Assembly (NCBI RefSeq): GCF_003206135.1
Contig: NZ_PZJT01000006.1
Location: 131,250 to 195,249 of the forward strand
From: Salinicola salarius
Lineage (GTDB): Bacteria; Pseudomonadota; Gammaproteobacteria; Pseudomonadales; Halomonadaceae
Length of the DNA: 64,000 nt
Reading direction: 5' to 3'
The notes under the pieces were generated by a model. That model was not told where the DNA came from, did no database searches, and was given only the letters and a program-made list of their open reading frames with translations. Each line of letters begins with the position of its first letter. Positions within the stretch are counted from its first letter, which is position 1. A program made the position numbers and the translations under genes. This document shows positions 31,279-40,500 of the stretch, piece by piece.

Positions 31279-32295
31279 ATGGCGCTGCTGGAGGTCGATC
31301 ACCTCGATATCCGTTTCCCGCTGCGGCACGACGAGATCCGCGCGGTGCGTGACGTGAGTTTCGCACTCGAACGTGGCGAGCGGCTGGGTATCGTTGGCGA
31401 GTCCGGCGCCGGCAAGTCGGTGCTCGCCTTCAGCCTGCTGAAACTGCTTTCCCGGCCGGGATACATCGCCGGCGGTCGCGTTCGGTTCGAAGGACGCGAA
31501 CTGACGACACTTTCGGATCGCCAACTGCGCAGGATTCGGGGCAACCGCGTGGCGATGATATTCCAGGATCCGCTGACGACGCTCAATCCGACCCTGACCA
31601 TCGGCCGGCAGATGATCGAGAGTCTCAAGGCCCACCGCCGGATCTCCGAGCGCCGCGCACGGGCCATCGCGCTGCACAAGCTGCGCCAGGTGCAGGTGTC
31701 CTCCCCCGAGCAGCGTTTCGAGCAGTATCCGCACCAGCTCTCCGGTGGGCTCTGCCAGCGCGTGGTCATCGCCATCGCGCTGTTGCTGGATCCCGACATC
31801 ATCATTGCCGACGAGCCCACCACCGCTCTCGATGTCACCATCCAGGCCGAGATCATCGCTCTGCTCACGCAACTATGCGGCAAGCACAACGTCGGCCTGA
31901 TCGTGATCTCCCATGATCTCTGCGTCATCGGCCAACTGACACAGCGCCTGCTGGTGATGTATGCCGGCCGTATCGTCGAGCAGGGGCCGACCCGGGAGAT
32001 CATCAATGATGCCCAGCATCCCTATACGCAGGGATTGATCAATGCCCTGCCCCAGATGACGCTGCCCAGGCAGCGCCTGGCGCAGATCCCCGGCAACATG
32101 CCGAGCCTTGCCCGGGTGCCGGACGGCTGCGCCTTCCATCCCCGATGTCGTTACCGCTTCACGCCACAAGGGCGACTGCGGCAGGCGTGCGTGGAACGGG
32201 TGCCCGAGGCCGTCTCTTCCGGCGGAAGCCGGGTTGCCTGCCACTGGGTCCGTGAACTGATAACGACCGTGCCGATCGAGGAAGAGGCAATATGA
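31279..32295 (+). CDS. peptide ABC transporter ATP-binding protein (DppD type)
   Basis: Cytoplasmic ATPase subunit. 338 aa with Walker A GESGAGKSVLAFSLL (about residues 40-50), Q-loop FQDPLTTLNP, Walker B IIADEPTTALDVT and the switch histidine in VISHDLCVIG. The signature motif is slightly altered: LSGGLCQRV instead of LSGGMRQRV. The C-terminal oligopeptide-transporter domain has the cysteine-containing GCAFHPRCRYRF segment. It starts 4 bp after the permease gene. Confidence 0.94.
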   Translation: MALLEVDHLDIRFPLRHDEIRAVRDVSFALERGERLGIVGESGAGKSVLAFSLLKLLSRPGYIAGGRVRFEGRELTTLSDRQLRRIRGNRVAMIFQDPLTTLNPTLTIGRQMIESLKAHRRISERRARAIALHKLRQVQVSSPEQRFEQYPHQLSGGLCQRVVIAIALLLDPDIIIADEPTTALDVTIQAEIIALLTQLCGKHNVGLIVISHDLCVIGQLTQRLLVMYAGRIVEQGPTREIINDAQHPYTQGLINALPQMTLPRQRLAQIPGNMPSLARVPDGCAFHPRCRYRFTPQGRLRQACVERVPEAVSSGGSRVACHWVRELITTVPIEEEAI

Positions 32296-33350
32296 ACCCC
32301 ACCGATTCGCTGCAGACGCTGGGACGCGCGGCCGATGTGCCCGCTCCGCTGGTCCGGGTTCGTGGCTTGCACAAACGTTTTGCGCTGCATCCGGAACGCC
32401 TGCTGCCGTGGCGGTTCGACAAGCGTCGGCGCGCCTGGCGCCGTCAGAGGATTCATGCGGTCAATGGCGTCGACCTGGATATCCAGCGCGGCGATGCACT
32501 CTGCGTGGTGGGCGAATCGGGATGTGGCAAATCGACCCTGGCACGCTTGATCATGGGCCTGCTGACGGCCAGCGACGGGGAAGTAAGTTACGACGGCCAG
32601 CGAGTCGACCGTCTCGACGCGAAGCAGTGGCGCCCTTTTCGTCGGCGCATGCAGATGATCTTCCAGAACCCTCATTCGTCGCTGAATCCGCGCCTGACAA
32701 TGCGCCAGACCCTCGAGGAGCCCATTCGTTTCCATCATCCCGACTGGCCGCGTTCGAAGATTCGCCATCGGGCCGATGCGCTGATGGCAGACGTGGGTGT
32801 CGATATCGGCTGGGGCGAGCGCTTCGCCCACGAGCTCTCCGGCGGGCAACGGCAACGTATCGCCATCGCCAGGGCGCTAAGCGTGGAACCCGAGTTCATC
32901 GTGGCCGACGAGCCCGTCTCCGCCCTGGACGTCTCGGTTCAGGCCCAGATCATGAATCTGTTGATGGACGCTCAGGCGGAACGTCGTCTGACCTACCTGT
33001 TCATCACCCACGACCTGGCGGTCGTCGAGCACTTCGCCACGCAAGTCGCGGTCATGTATCGAGGGACGATCTGCGAACTGGCGGATGCCGACACGCTCTT
33101 CGCGCAACCCCGGCACCCGTATACCCGGGCGCTATTGGCCGCGAGTCCTCGGCTGGAAGATAGCGATACCGAGCCACTGCGTCTGAGCGACGAAGACCCG
33201 CCCCCGATCGAGACGTCGAGCGGGTGCGTGTTCCGGGAGCGCTGCCCTCACGTCAACGCTCGCTGCCAGCGGGAGATGCCGGCAGCGCTCGTTACCCGGG
33301 ACGGTCATCGGGTCGCGTGCCACGCCGTCGAGGAAGGACGCGTTCCATGA
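32292..33350 (+). CDS. peptide ABC transporter ATP-binding protein (DppF type)
   Basis: Second ATPase of the importer. 352 aa with Walker A GESGCGKSTLARLIMG, signature LSGGQRQRIAIARAL, Walker B IVADEPVSALDVSVQAQIMN and FITHDLAVVEHFA. The C-terminal domain carries GCVFRERCPHVNARCQREMP, the cysteine cluster that can bind 4Fe-4S in related ATPases. The ATGA overlap with the preceding gene closes the operon; 143 bp separate it from the LysR gene. Confidence 0.95.
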   Translation: MNPTDSLQTLGRAADVPAPLVRVRGLHKRFALHPERLLPWRFDKRRRAWRRQRIHAVNGVDLDIQRGDALCVVGESGCGKSTLARLIMGLLTASDGEVSYDGQRVDRLDAKQWRPFRRRMQMIFQNPHSSLNPRLTMRQTLEEPIRFHHPDWPRSKIRHRADALMADVGVDIGWGERFAHELSGGQRQRIAIARALSVEPEFIVADEPVSALDVSVQAQIMNLLMDAQAERRLTYLFITHDLAVVEHFATQVAVMYRGTICELADADTLFAQPRHPYTRALLAASPRLEDSDTEPLRLSDEDPPPIETSSGCVFRERCPHVNARCQREMPAALVTRDGHRVACHAVEEGRVP

Positions 33351-33493
33351 TCGCCTTCAATAGTCGCTCAACGGCGTATCGGGTAGGCTGGTTCGAGTCG
33401 GTGCTTTCGAGTCGGTTCTATGATCTCGATGAGGCGATTTGCCAACCCATCGTCCGGCGCATCGCAACCGCGTGATTTACGATAGAGAACACC

Positions 33494-34402
33494 ATGGAAC
33501 TACGTTGGCTGGAGGACTTCATCGTCCTGGCCGAAACGCGTCATTTTTCTCGTGCCGCCGATCAACAGAACGTCACCCAACCGACCTTTTCGCGGCGCAT
33601 CAAACTGCTCGAGGAGTCGATGGGCGCCACGCTGATCAACCGTCAGACACTGCCGCTCAGTCTGACCCCGGCCGGCGAGGAGTTCCTCATTCTGTGCAAG
33701 CAGATTACCGAGCGGGTGCGGGTCACGCGGGAACGATTGCAGAACCTCGCCCGGGAGGACTCGCGTCGCGTCAAGCTGGCGGCGCCCCAGAGCCTGGTGA
33801 CCCACTTCGTCCCTTCATGGCTGGAAACGAATGCCATCCAGTCGCAGGTCGAACCCTATCTGCGTGCCACGAGCTGGCTGGTCGGAGAGTATTTTCAGGC
33901 GCTGGAGCGTGGCGAAGTGGATCTGGCGCTGTGTTACTGGCCGGAAGGTCGCACGGCACTCGATATCGATCTCAGTGGTGTGCGCTACCTCGAGATCGGC
34001 GAGGAGCGTCTGATCCCCGTCTGCCTGGCCGATGCCGATGGTCAACCACGTTTTGCCCTGCCCGGCCACAAGCGGGAGCCGGTACCGCATATCGCCTATC
34101 ATCCCAGCGGATTGATCGCCGCAGCGCTGCAGGCCCACTGGGGGCGCTCACGCCAGGAAGTGCATCTGTCCACGCTCAACGAGAACGTCCAGACATCCAA
34201 CATTCGTGAACTGGTGCAGCAGGGCTACGGGCTTGGCTGGCTACCCTGGCGCACGGTTCGTCATCTTCTCGAAACTGGCGAGCTGACGCGTGCCGGCGAT
34301 CAACGCTGGGACGTGCCGCTATCGTTACGCCTCTATTTTCGGCAGGACAGTCGGCATCCCACGCTACCGGGCCTGCTGACACGACTCGCTGCCGCCCGGT
34401 GA
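33494..34402 (+). CDS. LysR-family regulator, HypT (YjiE)-like
   Basis: 302 aa: an N-terminal winged helix (ELRWLEDFIVLAETRHFSRA to NRQTLPLSLTPAGEEF) and a C-terminal ligand-binding domain. From memory the N-terminus is closest to E. coli HypT/YjiE. HypT is activated by oxidation of three internal methionines, yet this protein has only Met1 and one other Met (about residue 43), so it should not use that mechanism. It lies in the same direction between the peptide importer and the dipeptidase, so it probably controls those genes in response to a peptide or amino acid. This function is inferred. Confidence 0.85.
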   Translation: MELRWLEDFIVLAETRHFSRAADQQNVTQPTFSRRIKLLEESMGATLINRQTLPLSLTPAGEEFLILCKQITERVRVTRERLQNLAREDSRRVKLAAPQSLVTHFVPSWLETNAIQSQVEPYLRATSWLVGEYFQALERGEVDLALCYWPEGRTALDIDLSGVRYLEIGEERLIPVCLADADGQPRFALPGHKREPVPHIAYHPSGLIAAALQAHWGRSRQEVHLSTLNENVQTSNIRELVQQGYGLGWLPWRTVRHLLETGELTRAGDQRWDVPLSLRLYFRQDSRHPTLPGLLTRLAAAR

Positions 34403-34426
34403 TAAATCCAACGACAGGAAAAGCCC

Positions 34427-35764
34427 ATGATTTCTAGCAACGATACCGTCGCAACGCTTCAACGCGCCCACCTGGAACGCCTCCAGTCGGCTTACGCCGA
34501 TATTCTCGCTGCCCAACGGTTCGATGCCGTTCTGATCTACAGCGGCCATGCCGGCGTCCACTTTGCCGATGATCAGGAAGCCTCCTTCAAGAGCTACGGT
34601 CATTTCGTCCACTGGACCGGGGCCAGCCATCATCAGCACGACTGGCTGCTGATTCAGCCGGGTAGTTCGCCCCGCTGGTACTACTACGCGCCGGCCGATT
34701 TCTGGCACCTGGCCACGCCAGCGCCGACGGGCGTATTGGCGGAAGTCATGACGCTACAGCCACTGCGCGATACCGGCTGGCCGCCGGAAAGCGATATGGC
34801 TGCCCGTCGCCTGGCCGTGATCGGTAATCTGGAAGCATCGTCGCTGCCGGCCGGGGCCGAGCTCAATCCGCCGGCGCTGTTGGCGGCGCTGGACGAATTG
34901 CGCATGTACAAGGATGACTACGAGCGCCATTGCCTGTTCGTTGCCAACCAGTGGGCCCTGAAGGGCCACGATGCGGCCCGCAATGCCTTTGCAGCGGGCG
35001 CCAGCGAACTGGATATCCAGCTCGCCTATCTCGCGGCGACGCGCCAGCGGGAATCCCAGGTTCCCTACCAGAATATCATCGGCATCGACCACCACGCGGG
35101 CACCCTGCATTATCAACACTATGACGTGGAGGCACCCGGCACGCCGAAGTCGCTGCTGGTCGACGCCGGCCACTCCCACGCAGGCTACGCGGCGGATATC
35201 ACGCGCACCTGGGCTTCCGTTCACGCCGACCCGCTATTCGAGCGACTCATCCAGGGCGTCACCGACTATCAGCAGCGTCTCATTTCGCGGCTGGCTCCGG
35301 GACTGGATTTCGTTGAACTGCACCGGGAGATGCACCGCCATCTGGCCGAGCTGCTGGTCGAGACCGGACTGATCTCGATCAGCGCCGAAGCGGCCGTGGA
35401 GAGCGGCCTGACACGCGCCTTCTGCCCCCACGGGCTCGGGCACAGCCTGGGCATTCAGGTTCATGACGTGGGCGGCCGGCAGCGCGACGGACAGGGTACG
35501 CCGTTGCCGCCGCCGGCCGAAGATCCTGCCCTGCGCCTGACACGCACGCTTGACGTCGGCATGGTGGTTACCATAGAACCGGGTTTGTACGTGATTCCCA
35601 TGTTGCTGGCGCCGTTTCGCCAGGGCGCGCAGCGTGAAACCGTCGACTGGGCGGCCGTCGACCGGCTTCAGGATCACGGAGGCATCCGGATCGAGGATAA
35701 CGTGATCGTCACGGCAGAGGGTCACGACAATTTGACCCAGGGCAGACCGATCGCCGAGGATTGA
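34427..35764 (+). CDS. pepQ: Xaa-Pro dipeptidase (PepQ, M24 family)
   Basis: Cytosolic metallopeptidase that splits X-Pro dipeptides. 445 aa, nearly the length of E. coli PepQ (443). The N-terminal domain has YSGHAGVHFADDQEASFKSY. In the pita-bread domain the five dinuclear-metal ligands are visible: two Asp in DAGHSHAGYAADITRTW (about 246 and 257), His in HGLGHSLGIQVHDVG (about 339), Glu in TIEPGLY (about 384) and Glu in GIRIEDNV (about 423). It lies 24 bp after the LysR gene and completes an uptake-and-hydrolysis locus. Confidence 0.93.
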   Translation: MISSNDTVATLQRAHLERLQSAYADILAAQRFDAVLIYSGHAGVHFADDQEASFKSYGHFVHWTGASHHQHDWLLIQPGSSPRWYYYAPADFWHLATPAPTGVLAEVMTLQPLRDTGWPPESDMAARRLAVIGNLEASSLPAGAELNPPALLAALDELRMYKDDYERHCLFVANQWALKGHDAARNAFAAGASELDIQLAYLAATRQRESQVPYQNIIGIDHHAGTLHYQHYDVEAPGTPKSLLVDAGHSHAGYAADITRTWASVHADPLFERLIQGVTDYQQRLISRLAPGLDFVELHREMHRHLAELLVETGLISISAEAAVESGLTRAFCPHGLGHSLGIQVHDVGGRQRDGQGTPLPPPAEDPALRLTRTLDVGMVVTIEPGLYVIPMLLAPFRQGAQRETVDWAAVDRLQDHGGIRIEDNVIVTAEGHDNLTQGRPIAED

Positions 35765-35772
35765 ATCCATTC

Positions 35773-36801
35773 ATGGCAGGCACGATCGTATCGGCTGATT
35801 TTCGCGCGCCGTCGGGGCTGCGCAACGCGCACGTCCAGACACTGCTGCCGCGACTGCTACCCGGCGGCTTTCTGGCGAAAGACACCGAGGTCGTGAACCT
35901 GCCGGATGGCGATTTCGTGGAGCTGGCCTGGGCCCGCCCGGCCCCGCCACGCGCCGACGCGCCGATCTTCCTGCTATTCCATGGTCTGGAAGGTTCCTTC
36001 GATTCGCCCTACGCCCGCGAGCTGCTCCATGCCGCGGCGCGAATGGGATGGCGCGCCGTGCTGATGCATTTTCGTGGCTGCGGACAAACGCCGAACCGGT
36101 TGCCGCGAGCCTATCACTCGGGAGATACCGCCGATGCCTACTGGGTTATCGGTCAGCTGGCACAGCGTTATCCCGAGGCACTCATGGTGGCTGCGGGAGT
36201 GTCGCTGGGCGCGAACATGCTGCTGAAACTGGTGGCCGAACAGGGTGGCGACGGTCTGCCGCTGGAGGGTGCCATCGCGATCAACGCGCCGCTGGATCTC
36301 GCCGCGAGTGCCGATACGCTCAATCACGGGTTCTCACGGCTTTATCAGCGCTATCTGCTGCGCCAGCTCAAACGCAAGGTTCTGACCCGACTGCGGACGA
36401 CCCCGTTGCCGTTGACGATCAGCGCGCAGCAGATTCGACAGTTGAACAGCTTCTGGGCCTATGACAACGACGTCACCGCCCCGCTGCACGGCTTTCGCTC
36501 TGCCAGCGATTACTATCGACGCGCCTCGGCGGGGCCGTTGCTGGGAGAAATCGAATTGCCGACGCTGATCCTGCATGCGAACGACGACCCGTTCATGCCG
36601 CCGGATCTGTTCGCCCGCCTGCCGGTGCCCTCGCCGTCGGTGCGGGTGGAAATTGCCCGCCACGGCGGCCACGTCGGGTACGTGGAAAGACGCGGCGGGC
36701 GGCTGGGTTCCTGGCTGACCCGACGCATCGAAGCGCAGCTGCAGCAGTGGGCGCCGCGCAAGCTAAGCCAGACGGCTCCCTCCCCTCTGCTCGATCACTG
36801 A
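35773..36801 (+). CDS. YheT-type alpha/beta hydrolase
   Basis: Member of the conserved YheT/ABHD family of cytoplasmic esterase-like hydrolases of unclear substrate. 342 aa from the ATG at 35773; a TTG at 35761 is possible but overlaps pepQ. The N-terminus has the family marker GLRNAHVQTLLPRLLP. The nucleophile is in AAGVSLGANMLLK, the acid in LILHANDDPFMPP and the histidine in RHGGHVGYVE, so the triad is intact. It lies 8 bp after pepQ on the same strand and may be co-transcribed. Confidence 0.9.
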   Translation: MAGTIVSADFRAPSGLRNAHVQTLLPRLLPGGFLAKDTEVVNLPDGDFVELAWARPAPPRADAPIFLLFHGLEGSFDSPYARELLHAAARMGWRAVLMHFRGCGQTPNRLPRAYHSGDTADAYWVIGQLAQRYPEALMVAAGVSLGANMLLKLVAEQGGDGLPLEGAIAINAPLDLAASADTLNHGFSRLYQRYLLRQLKRKVLTRLRTTPLPLTISAQQIRQLNSFWAYDNDVTAPLHGFRSASDYYRRASAGPLLGEIELPTLILHANDDPFMPPDLFARLPVPSPSVRVEIARHGGHVGYVERRGGRLGSWLTRRIEAQLQQWAPRKLSQTAPSPLLDH

Positions 36802-36861
36802 ACCGATCGTCAAGCCAGGCAGCGAAGAGAGCCGCAGACTCAAGCGATGCCTGATCGGCGA

Positions 36862-37500
36862 TCAGGCCGGTAGTGGACAGGTGACGCCTGTCCCCTTCAG
36901 ACCACAGTAGCCATTGGGATTCTTGGCGAGATACTGCTGGTGATACTCTTCGGCGTAGTAGAACGTATCCAGCGGACGAATCTCGGTGGTGATCTCTCCC
37001 ATACCTTGGGCTTGCAGCGCCGCCTGATACTCGTCCCGGCTCCGCTCGGCCACCGCTTGCTGCTTCTCGCTGGTGGTATAGATCGTCGAACGGTATTGCG
37101 TGCCCAGGTCGTTGCCTTGCCGCATTCCCTGGGTCGGATCATGAGCTTCCCAGAAGGTACCCAGCAGCGACTCGAGCGTGACACGGGCCGGATCGTAGAC
37201 GACCAGCACGACTTCGGCGTGGCCCGTCCTGCCGGTACAGGTCTCTTCATAGGTCGGATTCGGCGTGATACCGCCGGCATAGCCCACGGCAGTGACGACG
37301 ACGCCATCCTGCTCCCAGAACAGCCGCTCCGCCCCCCAGAAGCACCCCAGCCCCAATACGATCTGCTCGGTGCCGGCCGGGAAAGGCGGTTGCATCGCAG
37401 CGCCATTGATCAGGTGTTCACCGCTGATCTGAATGGGCATATCGCGCCCCGGGAGTGCTGTCTCCGCAGTCGGTAGCGATTCGGAACGTCGTTTAAACAT
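36862..37500 (-). CDS. msrA: peptide-methionine (S)-S-oxide reductase MsrA
   Basis: Repairs oxidised methionine in proteins. 212 aa, as in the E. coli protein, with the catalytic cysteine in [14 protein letters not shown] (about residue 53), [20 protein letters not shown], and the acidic/Tyr catalytic region. Resolving cysteines are near the C-terminus ([16 protein letters not shown]). The start is backed by GGAGG. The N-terminal 45 residues match the longer MsrA type. It is convergent with the YheT-type gene and 80 bp downstream of tamB. Confidence 0.96.
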   Translation of the reverse strand: MFKRRSESLPTAETALPGRDMPIQISGEHLINGAAMQPPFPAGTEQIVLGLGCFWGAERLFWEQDGVVVTAVGYAGGITPNPTYEETCTGRTGHAEVVLVVYDPARVTLESLLGTFWEAHDPTQGMRQGNDLGTQYRSTIYTTSEKQQAVAERSRDEYQAALQAQGMGEITTEIRPLDTFYYAEEYHQQYLAKNPNGYCGLKGTGVTCPLPA

Positions 37501-37580
37501 GGGTTACCTCCGGATGATCGAAGAGGCGCCCGGCATTGCCGGACGCCGATAATGTCGGGCGAGCCCCTCGGATGAGCGTC

Positions 37581-40500
37581 TCAGGTATCGCTGGCACGGC
37601 CCAGGCTGAAGGTGTAGATCAGATCGACGGCCTGCGCGGCGCCGGAAACGGCCTGCAGATAGAGATTCTGAATCAGGCGATAACGCAGGGTCAGCTCGGC
37701 GATGGGAGAGAATATGCCGACGCCGTAGCTCACCTTCAAGTCGTCGAAGACATAACCGCTGACCACCACCTGGCTGTCATCGCCCGATCCCGACGCATCG
37801 AGACTCAGATCCTGCACGCCGAACGCCTGGCCGACCTGCCCTACGGCACTGCCGGTCTGCGACAGCGAGAGCCCGATCAACGCCGAGGTCAAGGCGTCGT
37901 CTCCGCTGCCGGTATCCTCCGGCGCTCGGCCCCGAAGAATATAGGACAGGGCGCGGCTTTCCGTCATGGCGGGTTCGGAGAAGATCGTCAGACGCGGTGA
38001 CGACGCCGAACCAGTCACCCGCAAGCCGGCAATCACGTCGTCTTCGGTGGTATCCGGATTGCGGATGGCCTCGAACTGCAGACTCGGCTGGGACGCCGGC
38101 CCGCTGAACAGTACCTGCCCTTGGCGAATGATCAGGTCCTGCCCGAACGAGGTATAGGTGCCGTCGACCAGATTGACGTCGCCATAGAGCTGGACCGGGC
38201 CGGTGCCCTGACGCACCTGCAGCTCGCCGGTGAGCCCGGCTTCGAGACCGTAGGCTTCCAGTTGCATGTCCGGCCCGAGATGCAGGTTGACGCGGACATC
38301 GAGCTGCATCCCCGCATCGGCCAGGGCCTGAGCCGTACCGGCACCCTCTTCGTTCTGCCGGGCCGCGGCTGCGGCCTGCTGCTGGCGATCCTCTTCCTCG
38401 GTGATGATGACGGTGTCGCTGCTGGGCGCCTGCGCCGACGAGGGAATCTGACCAATCTCCAGCCGCGCCCACGGAATGCTGACATCGCCGCGAACCTGGA
38501 GTCGCTGCGGCATGGCATGGATCTGCAGATCCGGGGCAACTCTCAGGCGACCGTAGGCCGGCATCGCCACCATCAGCGGCGATTCGGTGCCGTCGATATT
38601 GACGTTGGCTCGCCAGTTGGCCGGATCCTGCCAGTTGGCATCCCCCGAGAGATCGAGCCGGCCCTCGTCGCTCTGCACGAATCCCTGCAGTGTCGACGAC
38701 TGGCCTTGCAGAGCCAGTGACAGCTGGGCGTCGGTGATCGCTACCGGCGACACGCCCCCCTTGACCTGCACGCCATCGATGGTGATATCGCCATTCAGCG
38801 CCGGCATGGCAAGCGTGCCGCCGAGCGCCACATCGCCGTTGATGGCGCCTTCCAGCTGGTCGATTCCCGCCACCAGGGGTCGATAGGGGCTGAAGCGGAG
38901 ATCGCTCATCTGCAGACGCCCTTCCAGCGTGCCGTCGCCCGCGGGATCGTCGATCCGAGCCAGCAGCCGAATCCGGCCCGCGTCTTCCAGTTGCAGGTCG
39001 AGCTGGGTCCGGGCCCGCTGCTGATCGGCATCCAGCGACAGCGATATCGTCGCCGCCGGCACCTGCCACGGCGCGCCTCGCGCATCGACGCCGCTGACCG
39101 TCACATCACTCTCGATATCGGCGTTGGCAGCCCAGGCCTGACCGCCTCGCGACCAGTTGGCGACGATATCGCCGTTGGTCTGACCATCGATTTGCCACGC
39201 GTCGGGCATGAAGTCGTTGAGCAGCGCCATGGGAAGCTCGTCGATCGACAGCGCGGCTCGCCCCTGGGCTGCCGAGGCATTCATGCGTTCGGTCAGACAG
39301 AGCGCCCCACCCTGCTGGCGATCGAGGCAGAACGGGGAAATCGTTGCGCTGGCATTGGCCAGATTGGCACTGAAGTTCAGCGAATCGCGCAGCCCGATAT
39401 CGCCATAGTCGGTCGAGGCCGTCAGCCGGGAGAATACGCCCTGATAATGCTGGAAGGCACTATCGAGGCCGCCTTGAAGCCGAATGGACGCCTGCGAGAC
39501 CGGAAGGCCCTCGCCACCGCTCACGTCGAGCGACAGCTGGTGCTGAGACAGGCGTCCGGCGAGATCGAGCTCGACGGATCGAATCTGCTGTCCCGCCGTC
39601 TGAATGCCGCTCGCTGTCAGATCCACGTCGAACTGCGGATCCTGCGTTCCCGTGGAGTCGGCTTTCAGCGCCAGCTGCTCGAGCCGGTTCTCGGCATAGC
39701 CGACACCGCGGCCCTGAAGATCGACCGCGATCTGCGGCCGCTCCAGCGTCCCGCGGCCCTGAAATCGGCCGCTCAGCGCCCCGGAGAGATCCGGCAGGAT
39801 CGTACCCAGAGCAGGCGCATCGATACGACCCTCGATGTCGAGATTCCGGTCGACTCGCCCGCTGGCGGTGATCCGGTTGTCGCCCTGGCGCAAATCGAGC
39901 TCGCGGATATTCCACTGCATCTCGCTGTTGCCATCGACTTGCGCGTGCAAACTGAGTGCCCGCTGCTGAAGCCGACCGTCGATCGCCAGCCGAGGTACCG
40001 CAAGCTGCCAGCCGCCGTCGTCGCGCATCGCGAAAGCCGCCTGGGTCTGGCCATTCAGTTGCCCGGTGAGGGTCTGTGAAAAAGCGCCCAGCGGCAGTTG
40101 CTGAAAATCCAGATGCACGCTGGCGGACAATGCCGGCGCCCAGCGCACCGTGCCTTGGCTTTCGAGCTTGCCTCCCTGGCTTGCCACCTGCATCGGCTGC
40201 CAGGCGAAATGGTCGAGATCGCCCTTGCCAGCGAGTGTCAGCGTGGCGGGCGGCAACCCGGCGCCCTGTCCGGCCAGGTCGAGATCGGCGCGATAGTTCG
40301 CCAGCGTGCCGTCGACGTTCAGCGCCAGGTGGTCGAGCTGATATTGCGGCGCCGTCTGCTCGATGGCCTGCACGTCCTGCAGTTTCCGTGCCGCGAGGAT
40401 GGCGGCCTCGTCGAGGCCATCGTCCAGGTCGGTGAAAGGCGCGAACGGACGCGACGCCAGCGGCCAACGCAGCCGATCCGCATTGAGGTTCACGGAGAAC

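Noticed and set aside
38991-40079. Long plus-strand frames across tamB
   Set aside because: Shadows of the GC-rich tamB gene; no family, no ribosome sites.
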